From Hymenobacter convexus (GTDB lineage Bacteria; Bacteroidota; Bacteroidia; Cytophagales; Hymenobacteraceae): a DNA stretch of 64,000 nt. Position numbers and translations under genes: made by a program. The stretch is taken from assembly GCF_030580955.1 (NCBI RefSeq), contig NZ_JAUQON010000010.1:62001-126000 (forward strand). Reading direction: 5' to 3'. Positions 41,560 to 50,419 of this stretch are shown here, one piece after another. The first letter of the stretch is position 1, and each line of letters opens with the position of its first letter. The notes below the pieces were generated by a model. It was not told the DNA's origin. It saw only the letters and a list, made by a program, of their open reading frames with translations, and searched no databases.

Positions 41560-42672
41560 ATGCCTACCTCATTGTCACTCTCCGTGCCCCAGGCCGATTC
41601 TTCGTCGACGTTTACGAATGGCTACCTGCCCCGGCCCCGCTCCCGGGCCGGCTGGTGGAAGTCGCTGCGGGTGATGCTGCTTATTTCGACAGCCCTCACG
41701 GTCATCCTCAACCCGGGCTCGCTCACTGATGGGCCGCGGCTGGCCATCACCTTCGCCATCACTTTTGCTTACGGGGCCGGGCTGTGGTTCGTGAACGGCT
41801 TCGCGGTGGACCAGCTCGACGGCCGCATTTCCTGGGCCGAGCACCCGCTGCGCCGGCTGCTGGTCACGCTGGCGGTGTGCGTGGCGGGCTCGGTGGCCGT
41901 CATTTTGCTGATTCAGGCCGCCTACCTGCTGCTGGTGGTGCACGAGCCGCTGGCGCAGCTCTGGCGCCCGGCCATGTACGGGCAGGTGTTGGTGCCGCTG
42001 GCCATCACGCTCATCATCTCGCTGTTCAACCACAGCCGCTCGTTTTTTCTGAGTTGGCGCGAAGCCGCCGTGCGCGCCGAGCGCGCCGAAAAAGAAACCG
42101 CCGTGGCCCGCCTCGACTCGCTGCGCCGGCAGGTGGACCCCCACTTTCTGTTCAATTCGCTGAACGCCCTGACCTCGCTGGTGGAGGAAAACGACCCGCC
42201 CCGCGCCGTGCGCTTCATCCGCCAGCTCTCGCAGGTGTACCGCTACGTGCTCGACAGCGAAAGCCAGGAGCTGGTGCCGCTGGCCGACGAAGTGCGCTTC
42301 GCCGAAAACTACCTGGCCCTGCAGAAAACCCGCCTCGGCGACGCCTTAGCTGTGGAAATGGACCTGCCGCCAGCCGCCCTGAACGCATTTTTCGTGCCCC
42401 CGCTGGCTCTGCAGCTGCTGCTCGAAAACGTCATCAAGCACAACACCGCCTTCCAGGCCGACCCCCTGCGCGTGGCCGTAACGCTGGACGCCGCCGCCCA
42501 CACCCTCACCGTGCGCAACACCCGCCGCCCGCGCCGCCTCGCGCCCGGCGAAGCCTCCGGCCAGGGCCTGAAAAACCTGGCCGCCCGCTACGCCTTTCTC
42601 ACGGAGAAGGCGGTGGCGATAGGGGAGGAAGCGGGCGAGTTCGTGGTGACGCTGCCGCTGCTGGTGCTATGA
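41560..42672 (+). CDS. LytS-type membrane sensor histidine kinase
   Basis: 370 residues. Four hydrophobic segments lie between about 35 and 160, then a coiled coil and a His_kinase domain with H195 in QVDPHFLFNSLNAL, LSQVYRYVLDSE, and a HATPase part with LLENVIKHN and GQGLKNLAARY. The cognate regulator is the LytTR gene at 42829. Unusually, repeat R11 sits between the two. The ATG follows directly on a TACTTTG sequence, so the mRNA leader may be very short or absent. Confidence 0.85.
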   Translation: MPTSLSLSVPQADSSSTFTNGYLPRPRSRAGWWKSLRVMLLISTALTVILNPGSLTDGPRLAITFAITFAYGAGLWFVNGFAVDQLDGRISWAEHPLRRLLVTLAVCVAGSVAVILLIQAAYLLLVVHEPLAQLWRPAMYGQVLVPLAITLIISLFNHSRSFFLSWREAAVRAERAEKETAVARLDSLRRQVDPHFLFNSLNALTSLVEENDPPRAVRFIRQLSQVYRYVLDSESQELVPLADEVRFAENYLALQKTRLGDALAVEMDLPPAALNAFFVPPLALQLLLENVIKHNTAFQADPLRVAVTLDAAAHTLTVRNTRRPRRLAPGEASGQGLKNLAARYAFLTEKAVAIGEEAGEFVVTLPLLVL

Positions 42673-42686
42673 AACTGTGTTTAGTG

Positions 42687-42791
42687 GAACGTCATGCTGA
42701 GCTTGTCGAAGCATCTCTACCGCTGCAGCAATCCCTTTCAATAGGATTAGTTGCTCGGTAGAGATGCTTCGACAAGCTCAGCATGACGTTC
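42687..42791. repeat. REP-like inverted repeat R11 (TGCT type, CTTGT loop)
   Basis: Perfect 36-base arms (42687-42722, 42756-42791). Both arms share the variant GAGCTTGTCGAAG instead of GAGCGCAGCCGAAG. It is placed between kinase and regulator genes of one two-component system. Confidence 0.96.
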
Positions 42792-42828
42792 TTTTGCTGT
42801 TACTATTTCTGATTCCTACTCGTTGATA

Positions 42829-43629
42829 ATGCCCCTCCGCGCCCTCATCGTTGAAGACGAACCCCTGGCCGCCCGCCGCCTGGCCGACATGCTGGCCCGC
42901 CAGCCCGACCCCGTGCAGGTCATCGGCACCGCCGAGGCCGTGAGCCAGGCCGTGCAGCTACTCCAAACCGGCCCCGCGCCCGATGTGCTGTTCCTCGACA
43001 TTCACCTGGCCGATGGCCTGAGCTTCGAGATATTTGAGCAGGCCACGGTGCGCTGTCCGGTCATCTTCACCACCGCCTACGACCAGTATGCGCTGCAGGC
43101 CTTCAAGGTCAACAGCGTCGATTACCTGCTCAAACCCATCGACGAGGAAGAGCTGCAGGCCGCCCTGCGCAAGCTGCGCGAGCGCCTGCCCGCCGCGGCT
43201 GCTGCCACCCCTGCCCCGGCCTTCGACCCTGCGCTGCTGGCCCAGTTGGTGCAGCAGATGCAACAGGGCGCGCCGCCCGCCGCCAGCTACAAAACCCAGT
43301 TTGTGGTGCGCGTGGGCGAGCACCTGAAAGTGGTGCCGCTCGACCAGATTGCCTACTTTTTCAGCCTCGAAAAAGCCACCTTCCTGCAAACCACCGAGGG
43401 CCGCAAGTTCGTGGTCGACTACACCATGGACCAACTCGAAACGCTGCTCGACCCGCGCCGCTTCTTCCGCCTCAACCGCGCTTACCTAGCCCAGCAGTCG
43501 GCCATTCAGGATATTATCCACTATACCAATTCACGCCTCCAAACCGTGCTCAAGCCCGCCGCCCCCGACGCCCAGGTGCTGGTGAGCCGCGAGAAAGTGA
43601 ACGTGTTCAAAAGCTGGCTGGATAGGTAG
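42829..43629 (+). CDS. LytTR-family response regulator
   Basis: 266 residues. Receiver domain with acidic pair E9/D10 (ALIVEDEPLAARRL), phospho-acceptor D57 (LFLDIHLADG) and K102 (LLKPIDEEEL). A Pro/Ala linker precedes a LytTR DNA-binding domain from about residue 160 (DQIAYFFSLEKATFLQTTEG, FFRLNRAYLAQ). It is the output partner of the LytS-type kinase upstream. ATG 42829 is chosen over TTG 42823. Confidence 0.88.
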   Translation: MPLRALIVEDEPLAARRLADMLARQPDPVQVIGTAEAVSQAVQLLQTGPAPDVLFLDIHLADGLSFEIFEQATVRCPVIFTTAYDQYALQAFKVNSVDYLLKPIDEEELQAALRKLRERLPAAAAATPAPAFDPALLAQLVQQMQQGAPPAASYKTQFVVRVGEHLKVVPLDQIAYFFSLEKATFLQTTEGRKFVVDYTMDQLETLLDPRRFFRLNRAYLAQQSAIQDIIHYTNSRLQTVLKPAAPDAQVLVSREKVNVFKSWLDR

Positions 43630-43642
43630 GGCCGCGCCCGCT

Positions 43643-44227
43643 TTACTCCGCCCGCAGCCGGCGCAGCTCCAGCGCGAAGCCGGGCAGCACGGGCCCGGCC
43701 ACCAGGTTTTGGTCGAAGCCCACCACGGGGCGCACGGGCCGGCCGGGCTCGAAAATATAGACCGATTCGGTGTCGGGCGCGATGAGCCAGCCCAGCCGGG
43801 CGCCGGCTTCGAGCCAGTGTTCCATCTTACGCATGGTGTCGGTGAGGCGGTCGGTGGGCGAGAGGAGCTCCACCACAAAATCGGGGCAGATGCGGGCGAA
43901 GCCGCGCCGGTCGTCGGGGCTCAGGGCGTTCCAATGCTCCCTGGCAATCCAACTGGCATCGGGCGAGAGCATGGCCCCGGTATCGAGGGTGAAGCCGGCG
44001 GAAGAATCAAAGGTCTTACCCAATTCAGTTTCAACGTTCCAGTTGGCTAATTGACGGGTTAGCTCGCTATTAGAAGCGCCGGTTTCAGAATTGGTAGGGG
44101 GCATGATGGTGATTTGGTGTTGCGCATCGCGCTCAATGCGCTGGTCACGGTTGTCCATGCAGAACTGATAGAATTCCTCATCGGTGAGGCGTTCGAGCAG
44201 GGGACTTTTCAAGGTGATGGCAGTCAT
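43643..44227 (-). CDS. Uma2 (DUF820) family PD-(D/E)XK nuclease-like protein
   Basis: 194 residues. Core motifs are SPDASW, CPDFVVELLSPTD and KMEHWLEAGARLGWLI, which place the Asp, Glu and later residues of the PD-(D/E)XK fold. The family is abundant in cyanobacteria and Bacteroidota and has no agreed function. It lies 37 bases after the second LytTR gene and may be the last gene of that operon. It converges with the regulator at 42829. Confidence 0.8.
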   Translation of the reverse strand: MTAITLKSPLLERLTDEEFYQFCMDNRDQRIERDAQHQITIMPPTNSETGASNSELTRQLANWNVETELGKTFDSSAGFTLDTGAMLSPDASWIAREHWNALSPDDRRGFARICPDFVVELLSPTDRLTDTMRKMEHWLEAGARLGWLIAPDTESVYIFEPGRPVRPVVGFDQNLVAGPVLPGFALELRRLRAE

Positions 44228-44264
44228 GGCAGTGAAGAATTAAAGCAACAAGATACGCCGAAAG

Positions 44265-45011
44265 CTACCCTTCCAGCCACGCCTTCACGGCTCCCGCTTT
44301 CTCGCGGCTCACCAGCACTTCCTCGGCCGGAGCGGGGTGCAATTCGACCAGCAGCTTGCCGCCGAAATGCGGGTGCAGGCGGCGCACGGCCGGCAGCTGC
44401 GCAATGAGCTGGCGGTTGAGCCGGAAAAACTGCGTGGGGTCGAGCAGGCCTTCGAGCTGCTCCAGGGTGTAGTCGAGCACGAAGCGTCGGCCGTCGTGGG
44501 TCACCAGCGTCACGGTTTCGTGGCGGCTCTGAAACCAGGCGGCTTCGGCCACCGGCAGGGGCAGCAGTTGCTCGCCCTGCCGCACCAGAAAACGGGTTTT
44601 ATAGGGCCGGCCGGGGCGGGGCAGCGCATCGAGAAGGTGCTCGACGGCGGACTCTTTCGGCCACTGGCGCAGCTTGACGATGGCCGCCTGCAGCTCCGCC
44701 AGCTTCACGGGTTTCAGCAGGTAGGCCACGCTGTTGGCCTGAAAGGCGCGGATGGCGTAGGCATCGTAGGCGGTGGTGAAAATGACCGGGCTGGGTACCA
44801 CGGCCTGCTCCCAGATTTCTAGGCTTAGCCCATCGGCCAGCTGAATGTCGCTGAAGATGAGGTCGGGGGCGGGGTGGGCGGCCAGCCAGGCCAGGGCCCC
44901 GGCCACGGTGTCGAGCACGGCCAGCACCCGGGCTTCGGGCGCAGCCTGGGCCACGAGGCGCTGCAGGCGCTCGGCGGCGGGGTACTCGTCTTCGAGGAGC
45001 AGGATGGTCAT
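44265..45011 (-). CDS. LytTR-family response regulator, second system
   Basis: 248 residues. Receiver with E7/D8 (ILLLEDEYPAAERL), D55 (LIFSDIQLADGLS) and K100 (YLLKPVKL), then a LytTR domain from about 140 (AEAAWFQSRHETVTLVTHDG, FFRLNRQLIAQ). It overlaps the kinase gene upstream by 4 bases. A paralogue of the regulator at 42829. Confidence 0.88.
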   Translation of the reverse strand: MTILLLEDEYPAAERLQRLVAQAAPEARVLAVLDTVAGALAWLAAHPAPDLIFSDIQLADGLSLEIWEQAVVPSPVIFTTAYDAYAIRAFQANSVAYLLKPVKLAELQAAIVKLRQWPKESAVEHLLDALPRPGRPYKTRFLVRQGEQLLPLPVAEAAWFQSRHETVTLVTHDGRRFVLDYTLEQLEGLLDPTQFFRLNRQLIAQLPAVRRLHPHFGGKLLVELHPAPAEEVLVSREKAGAVKAWLEG

Positions 45012-46060
45012 GGCAGGCGGGGGGCGGGGGCCGGCAGCAGGGGCAATGCTGCCACAAATTTGTCGGCGGTGACGCGGGTTTCCAGCGGCCCGGCCGCGCC
45101 CAGCAACTCGTAGCGGCGGCGCACGTTGGCCAGGCCGGTGCCCGTGCCCGGCGCGAGGCCGGCCGTGCGGGGCCGCAGGGTGTTTTCGACCAGCAGCACC
45201 CCGGGCGCGTCGGCCGACGCCGTGATGCGCAGGTGCAGCGGCTGGGCGCGAGAGGCCACGTTGTGCTTCAGCGCATTCTCCACCAGCAGCTGCACGCTGA
45301 GGGGTGCCACGTGCCGCACCCGGGCCGCCGGCGACACGTCGGTTTCCACCACCAGATTGTCCCGAAAACGGGCTTTATGCAAGCCCAGGTAGGTTTCCAC
45401 AAAGGCCAGCTCCTCGGCCAGCGGCACGGTGGCCTGGCCCTGGGCCAGCAGCACGTAGCGGTACACATCGGCCAGCTGCTCCACAAATTGCTGAGCGGGT
45501 GCGTTGTCCGGCTCGATGAGGGCGGCCAGCGTGTTGAGGTTATTGAACAGAAAGTGCGGGTCGAGCTGGCTTTGCAGGGCGTCGAGCTGGGCCTGGGTTT
45601 GGGCGCCGGCCAACTGCTCGGCCCGGTGCAGGTTGGCCTTCCACTGCTCGAAAAAATACATGGCCTCGTAGAGCGTGAGCACCGCCACGGTGGGCACCAG
45701 ACTGAAGCGGGCCTCGCGCAGCAGCAGGCCGAAGGTGAGCGGGAAGTCGTGGGGCAGCAGCCCGTGCAGCGGCAGCGTGAGCACCACGGTGGTGGCCGCG
45801 GTGGCCAGCACGGCCGCGCCGGCCAGCAGCCAGATGCGGCGCGGCGTCTGCTCAGGGCGCGGAAACCGCCGCAGCAGCCCCAGCCACAGCTGCCGCATCA
45901 CCACCCAGTAGCCGGTGGTGAAATACAGCGAGATGCCCCAGCTGACCAGCAGCTGCGACCAGTGCCCAAAAGCCCCGTTGGGAAGGTTGAAGGCCGCTAT
46001 GGTGAAGCTCAGCAGCGGAATGCCTCCGAGCAGAAAGCGGCGGTCATGCAGCGTCGGCAT
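45008..46060 (-). CDS. LytS-type membrane sensor histidine kinase, second system
   Basis: 350 residues with four hydrophobic segments before about 135 and H169 in QLDPHFLFNNLNTL. ATPase part with LLVENALKHNVAS and GTGLANVRRRYELLG. The start lies 17 bases inside the end of the membrane-protein gene at 46044, and its stop overlaps the regulator start. This tight packing suggests that the upstream membrane proteins and the kinase act together. Confidence 0.85.
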   Translation of the reverse strand: MPTLHDRRFLLGGIPLLSFTIAAFNLPNGAFGHWSQLLVSWGISLYFTTGYWVVMRQLWLGLLRRFPRPEQTPRRIWLLAGAAVLATAATTVVLTLPLHGLLPHDFPLTFGLLLREARFSLVPTVAVLTLYEAMYFFEQWKANLHRAEQLAGAQTQAQLDALQSQLDPHFLFNNLNTLAALIEPDNAPAQQFVEQLADVYRYVLLAQGQATVPLAEELAFVETYLGLHKARFRDNLVVETDVSPAARVRHVAPLSVQLLVENALKHNVASRAQPLHLRITASADAPGVLLVENTLRPRTAGLAPGTGTGLANVRRRYELLGAAGPLETRVTADKFVAALPLLPAPAPRLP

Positions 46061-46970
46061 GGGCGGGCACAGGGGGCAAGGAAGTGGGCGGGTGGGCAAA
46101 GGTAGCGGGCGGGCCGGGGGCTGCCCACAGCGGCCGGCCCGCCAGCGCCAGCGCAAACAGCCCGCCCACCGCCCCGGCATACAGCGCCGCCCCGGCCCAG
46201 GTGAGCGGGGTGGCCCAGCGCGGCGCCCAGCTGCTCAGGGCCCAGCCCAGCAACGGCAGTACCTGCAGGGCGTGCATGCCCAGGAAGTGCGCAATGCGCA
46301 GGTCGCCGGCGCGGGTGCTCCAGCCCAGGCCGGGCAGCCCGGGGCCGCCGTCGGGCGCGCCCACGGTGTGCTGCATGTTGTGAATCATCATGCCGCCCAG
46401 CACGCTGCCAATCAGAAATAGCAGCAGCCCCAGGCGCACGCCCCACACGTAGCCCAGCGGCCCGTGCAGCGGGTGCCGCCACACCAAAAACAAGGCCCAC
46501 ACCGTCATCAGCGTATTCACGAGAATGAATACGCCCATCAGGCCGAACAGCGTGCCGTTCAGGGCCGAGCTGGCGTTGTAGTGCGACGTGGTGCCGCGCG
46601 CCGCCTGCACAAAAATCACCCCCTGCTCCACCACCATGCTCACCGCCACGCCCCAGCTGATGAGCTGCACGGCCCGCTGCGCCGCCAGCGGCAAATCGGC
46701 CAGCAGCCAGCCCAGCGTCCAGGCAAAGGCGAGGATGGAGAGCGAGAACTTCAGCGGCTTCATCCAGACCGGCGCGCCCGTCACCAGGCGGTGGTCGAGC
46801 AGCAGCAGCGCCAGGGCCAGCACGGCCAGGCCCACGTTCAGCCAGCCCGTCCAGGACAGTACGGGGTTCACGCGGTGCAGCGTGCGCAGGGCCGTGGCCA
46901 GGGATGAAAGCCCGGATTCGGACGGGGCCGACGACGAAAAGAGCGAGGAGGGGAGCAGGGCAGTTTTCAT
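46044..46970 (-). CDS. Polytopic membrane protein upstream of a LytS kinase
   Basis: 308 residues with about seven or eight hydrophobic segments (WLNVGLAVLALALLLLDH, PLKFSLSILAFAWTLGWLLA, AHFLGMHALQVLPLLGWALS). RIAHFLGMHALQ contains two His in a span, which might bind a cofactor. The start MKTALLPSSLF at 46970 is chosen because the frame upstream is Gly/Ala/Pro-rich and overlaps the previous gene. No family recognised with certainty. Confidence 0.6.
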   Translation of the reverse strand: MKTALLPSSLFSSSAPSESGLSSLATALRTLHRVNPVLSWTGWLNVGLAVLALALLLLDHRLVTGAPVWMKPLKFSLSILAFAWTLGWLLADLPLAAQRAVQLISWGVAVSMVVEQGVIFVQAARGTTSHYNASSALNGTLFGLMGVFILVNTLMTVWALFLVWRHPLHGPLGYVWGVRLGLLLFLIGSVLGGMMIHNMQHTVGAPDGGPGLPGLGWSTRAGDLRIAHFLGMHALQVLPLLGWALSSWAPRWATPLTWAGAALYAGAVGGLFALALAGRPLWAAPGPPATFAHPPTSLPPVPAHADAA

Positions 46971-47032
46971 GGGAAAGCGGTTTCGGAAAGCCAATGGACT
47001 GATTGAGTTGGGCCGTTGCGCGGTGGGTGGCG

Positions 47033-47509
47033 TCAGTCGGGCAGCGACAGGGTGTACAGGGCGGCCAGCCAGGCCAGCAGCGTAAGGAATATGCGGCCGT
47101 AGTTGAGGCGCACCCACCACGCCGCCCGCCGGGCCGTGGCCGCGCTGGCCGGGGCCCGCTGCAGCCGCAGGGCCATCGGGATGAAGAAGGCGAATGTGCT
47201 GAGGCGTTCGGCCAGTGCCAGCAGGGCGGCGGCCAGCCACCAATCGTGCCGCAGGGGCGGGGCCAGGCAGGCCAAGGCCAGGTTGGCGAGCGTGAGAAGC
47301 GTGAGCGGCAGCGTGGCAGCCGGCCCCCAAAACCGGCGGCCCACGTCGGTGCGCAGCATGGCCGCTCCGTCTACGCGGTAGCCGTCAGCCGTCGGTTCGA
47401 ACCAAAGCGGCAGCACAATGCGCGTTTCGTAGAGCCCGGCGCCAAAGGCAACCCCGAGGTCAAGCACGAACAGCCACAGCAGTATTTCGGAAAAAAGGCT
47501 CATTTGCAT
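47033..47509 (-). CDS. Four-span membrane protein
   Basis: 158 residues with hydrophobic segments at about 5-25, 65-85, 92-112 and 135-155. The first loop contains GLYETRIVLPLWF and VGRRFWGP. The size and rhythm resemble DUF1772-type small membrane proteins, but I am not sure. It lies 23 bases after the ABA4-like gene and 62 bases before the next, so the three membrane proteins are probably one unit. Confidence 0.55.
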   Translation of the reverse strand: MQMSLFSEILLWLFVLDLGVAFGAGLYETRIVLPLWFEPTADGYRVDGAAMLRTDVGRRFWGPAATLPLTLLTLANLALACLAPPLRHDWWLAAALLALAERLSTFAFFIPMALRLQRAPASAATARRAAWWVRLNYGRIFLTLLAWLAALYTLSLPD

Positions 47510-47532
47510 TTAATGGGACGTGCTAAGGGCTT

Positions 47533-47976
47533 TTAAATAGCCGCCACCGCCTGCCGCGGGTACCGCCGCCGCACCGCCGCGTACAGCAGCAGCCCCAGCG
47601 GCCCCAGCATGAATGTGGCCACCAAACAAGGCAGCAGCACGAGGTGCGGCACCGCGCGCCGCTGCGCATCGCGGCTTTCCCAAATGCCCACGGCCATGTC
47701 GAAACACAGGTAGTGCACCCAGCCCGCCGTCAGGGCCCAGGGCTCGCGGAACAGCGCGGCCACCTGCGCCAGCGAGTTGAAGCCCGCGCCCGGCGCCGGG
47801 TGCGCCACGGTTTGGTAGCCGATGACCACCACGTAGGTAGCGGCCAGCAGCAGGGGCAGCGCGCCGCTGAGCACCACGGCGCGGGTGCCGCGCCAGCGCG
47901 GGGCCAGGATGAGCAACAGCCAGCCCATCACGGCCACGTTGTTGGCAATTTTGAACAGCAGGTCGGGCGTGAGCAT
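47533..47976 (-). CDS. ABA4-like membrane protein
   Basis: 147 residues with four hydrophobic segments. GWVHYLCFDMAVGIWESRDA and VPHLVLLPCLVATFMLGPLG are strong signatures of the ABA4-like family. Plant ABA4 is needed for neoxanthin synthesis; bacterial members are uncharacterised. It is the first gene of the leftward series leading to the second LytS/LytTR pair, with a -7 box upstream. Confidence 0.8.
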   Translation of the reverse strand: MLTPDLLFKIANNVAVMGWLLLILAPRWRGTRAVVLSGALPLLLAATYVVVIGYQTVAHPAPGAGFNSLAQVAALFREPWALTAGWVHYLCFDMAVGIWESRDAQRRAVPHLVLLPCLVATFMLGPLGLLLYAAVRRRYPRQAVAAI

Positions 47977-48001
47977 CGGCGTTTGGTTGAATTGGTTGAT
48001 T

Positions 48002-48009
48002 CAAACTTA
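48002..48009 (-). promoter_or_regulatory. Candidate -7 box for the ABA4-like operon
   Basis: Minus strand TAAGTTTG, an exact TAnnTTTG match, 25 bases before the ATG of the ABA4-like gene. Confidence 0.5.
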
Positions 48010-48155
48010 CGCGCAGGCCTGGCCGGCTGCCAGCCAAATGGGGGCGAAGCGGCAAACGGGCCGGGTGAAGCGCCGAAAGACCCGGGGCGAACCCAACGCA
48101 ACCAATCGCCAGCCGGTCGGCTCGTACTTTGCAACCCCATTTTCACGCCCTGCTA

Positions 48156-49577
48156 ATGCTTTCGCTTTCTGCCCTACTGGCAAGCGCCGTCCTGCGCCTA
48201 CTGCCCGCCCCACCTGCCACGGCCACCCTCAGCGGCCACCTCGACCACGCCCCGGCCGGGGACACCGTGCGCCTCGCCTACGGCCAGCACCAGGGCCGCC
48301 AGCAACTGCGCGCCGTGCTCAGCCCCACCGGCGATTTCCGGGTGACGGTGCCCGACCTGCAGACCGGTACGCCGGTCGATTTCTACTACGCCCGCCAACA
48401 CGCCAGCCTCTACCTGCAGCCCGGCGACGACGTGCGGATGACCCTCGACTTCCCCACGTTCGACGAAAACATCCGCTTCACCGGGCGCGGCGCCGACGCC
48501 AACAACTACCTGGCCCAGTCGCTGTGGCGGTTCGAGTTTGGCCCGGGCGCCGCCGCCGCGCGCCCCCAGCCCACCACCACGGCCGGCCAAATGCGGCAGC
48601 TGGCCAATGCCTTCCGCCAAACGCGGCGCAACTTCCTGGCCAGCTACGCCAAAGCCCACCCGCTGCCGGCCGAGTTGCAGCGCAACGAACTGCTCGATAT
48701 TGACTTAGGCTGGGCCATTTCCCTGCTTGAATACCCGGGCGCCTACCGCAGCCTGGCCAAGCAGGAGCCCGTGCTGCCGGCCACGTATTTCGACTTTTTG
48801 CAGCAACTCCCGCTGAAGAAGTTCGACCAGTACCTCGGCGAGCGGGGCGGCAAGGGTAACACGGCCGTGCTGCGCTTTCTGACTTCCTATGCCAACCGTC
48901 TGAACCCCAGCGGCGTGCTGAGCCCCGACCCCGCCGAGGCCCCCCGCCACTACGCCCTGGCCCAGGCCGACTTCGGCCCCAATCCGGCCAGCATCGACCG
49001 GGCCATGGCCCAGTTCTACCTTTGGAAGCTCGACAGCAACCTCGACGGCGTGCTGGCGGCTTACCCCACTTTCGTGAGCCACAACCGCGACTCCACCACT
49101 GCCCGCACCCTGCGCATACTCATCGGCCGGCAATTGGCGGTGCGGGAGGGCAGCCCCGCCCCGGCCTTCACGCTGCTCAACAATGCCGGCCAAAAGGTGT
49201 CGCTGGCCGACCTGCGCGGCAAGGTCGTGTACCTCGATTTCTGGGGCACCTGGTGCGCCCCGTGCATGAAGGAAATGCCCGCCAGCATCGAATTGAAAAA
49301 ACAGTTCGAGGGCCGCGACGTGGCCTTCGTCTTCATTTCGGTGGGCGACAAGGAAGACAAATGGCAAAAAGTGCTGGCCGCCGAGCGTTTCACCAGCCCC
49401 AACAGCATCCACCTGCGCAGCCCGGAGGGCAACGATGTGGCCAACCGCTACCAGGTCACGGGCTACCCCACCTACTGGCTCATCGGGCGCGATGGGGGCG
49501 TCATCACCCGCACGGCCCCGCGGCCCAGCGACGGCGCGGCTACGGTGGCGGCCATCAACGCGGCGCTGGCGAAGTAG
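48156..49577 (+). CDS. TlpA-like thiol-disulfide protein with N-terminal DUF4369-like domain
   Basis: 473 residues. A signal-type N-terminus (MLSLSALLASAVLRLLPAPP) is followed by a beta-rich domain (LSGHLDHAPAGDTVRLAYG) like the DUF4369 region of Bacteroidota TlpA proteins, a helical middle, and a thioredoxin domain from about 330 with W366-C367-A-P-C370. It reduces or isomerises disulfides outside the cytoplasm. The TTG at 48129 is rejected because it overlaps a TACTTTG box. Confidence 0.82.
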   Translation: MLSLSALLASAVLRLLPAPPATATLSGHLDHAPAGDTVRLAYGQHQGRQQLRAVLSPTGDFRVTVPDLQTGTPVDFYYARQHASLYLQPGDDVRMTLDFPTFDENIRFTGRGADANNYLAQSLWRFEFGPGAAAARPQPTTTAGQMRQLANAFRQTRRNFLASYAKAHPLPAELQRNELLDIDLGWAISLLEYPGAYRSLAKQEPVLPATYFDFLQQLPLKKFDQYLGERGGKGNTAVLRFLTSYANRLNPSGVLSPDPAEAPRHYALAQADFGPNPASIDRAMAQFYLWKLDSNLDGVLAAYPTFVSHNRDSTTARTLRILIGRQLAVREGSPAPAFTLLNNAGQKVSLADLRGKVVYLDFWGTWCAPCMKEMPASIELKKQFEGRDVAFVFISVGDKEDKWQKVLAAERFTSPNSIHLRSPEGNDVANRYQVTGYPTYWLIGRDGGVITRTAPRPSDGAATVAAINAALAK

Positions 49578-49679
49578 GCCGTAAGGTATTCGGTGGGCTC
49601 ATCCGTCTGCCGGTGGCAGGCCGCTGGGCGCCAGGCGTAGCCACAACTTCGCCGGGGCCGGGCCGTACTTCGTTTCGCT

Positions 49680-50381
49680 ATGGTTCCGTTGTCGCGTTTT
49701 GTGTTGTGGGGAGGGCTGTTGGCTCCTGCGGCGGGTTGGGCCCAGGTCGGCCTGGCGGTGCCGCGCGATACCGCGGTGGGCCGCCGGGCCGTTCCGCGGC
49801 TGAAGCACAACCGCTTTGTGGTGCAGTACGACTCGCGCTACTCCATCATCAACCACCACTTCACCACCATCAACGGCCTCAAGCTGGGCCTCGAGTTCAA
49901 GAGCCGCTTCCGCACCGGCGCGGCCATCTACTTCCTCAGCACCGGCGTACCCACCCGCCAGGCCCGCCCCGACAAGGCCGCCGAAGACGCCGACGCCGAG
50001 TTGCGCTTCCGCTACCTGGCCGCCTACGCCGGCTACGTGCTGCTCGAAAACAACCGCTGGGAACTCAGCGCCAACCTGCAGCTGGGCATGGGCTCGGCCT
50101 ATGTGAGTTACAAAGACATCGGAGGCGAATTCGACAAAACGCCCCGCGAGTTCATGGGGGTGGCCGAGCCGGCCATGGCGGCGCAGTACCGGGTGTTTCG
50201 CTGGGGCGGCTTTGGCACCGGCGCCGGCTGGCGCCAGCCCTTTTTTGTGCCCAAGTCCGTGCAAAAGGAGCTGAATGGTCCCGTGTTCTACCTGCGAGCC
50301 AACCTATTTCTGGGCGAGCTATTCAAAGTGGTGAAGGACCGGGAGCCGCTGTTCACCCAAGCCAACATGCAGGCCGACTAG
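49680..50381 (+). CDS. Exported protein, probable small outer-membrane barrel
   Basis: 233 residues. Signal peptide MVPLSRFVLWGGLLAPAAGWAQ, then alternating strands (HNRFVVQYDSRYSIINHHF, LKLGLEFKSRFRTGAAIYFL, WELSANLQLGMGSAYVSY). It lacks the aromatic C-terminal residue usual for barrels (it ends QANMQAD). Function unknown. It is 102 bases after the TlpA-like gene and may share its transcript. Confidence 0.6.
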   Translation: MVPLSRFVLWGGLLAPAAGWAQVGLAVPRDTAVGRRAVPRLKHNRFVVQYDSRYSIINHHFTTINGLKLGLEFKSRFRTGAAIYFLSTGVPTRQARPDKAAEDADAELRFRYLAAYAGYVLLENNRWELSANLQLGMGSAYVSYKDIGGEFDKTPREFMGVAEPAMAAQYRVFRWGGFGTGAGWRQPFFVPKSVQKELNGPVFYLRANLFLGELFKVVKDREPLFTQANMQAD

Positions 50382-50419
50382 CAGGTGGGCTGCATGACCG
50401 TTCAGGAACGTCCGCGTTG

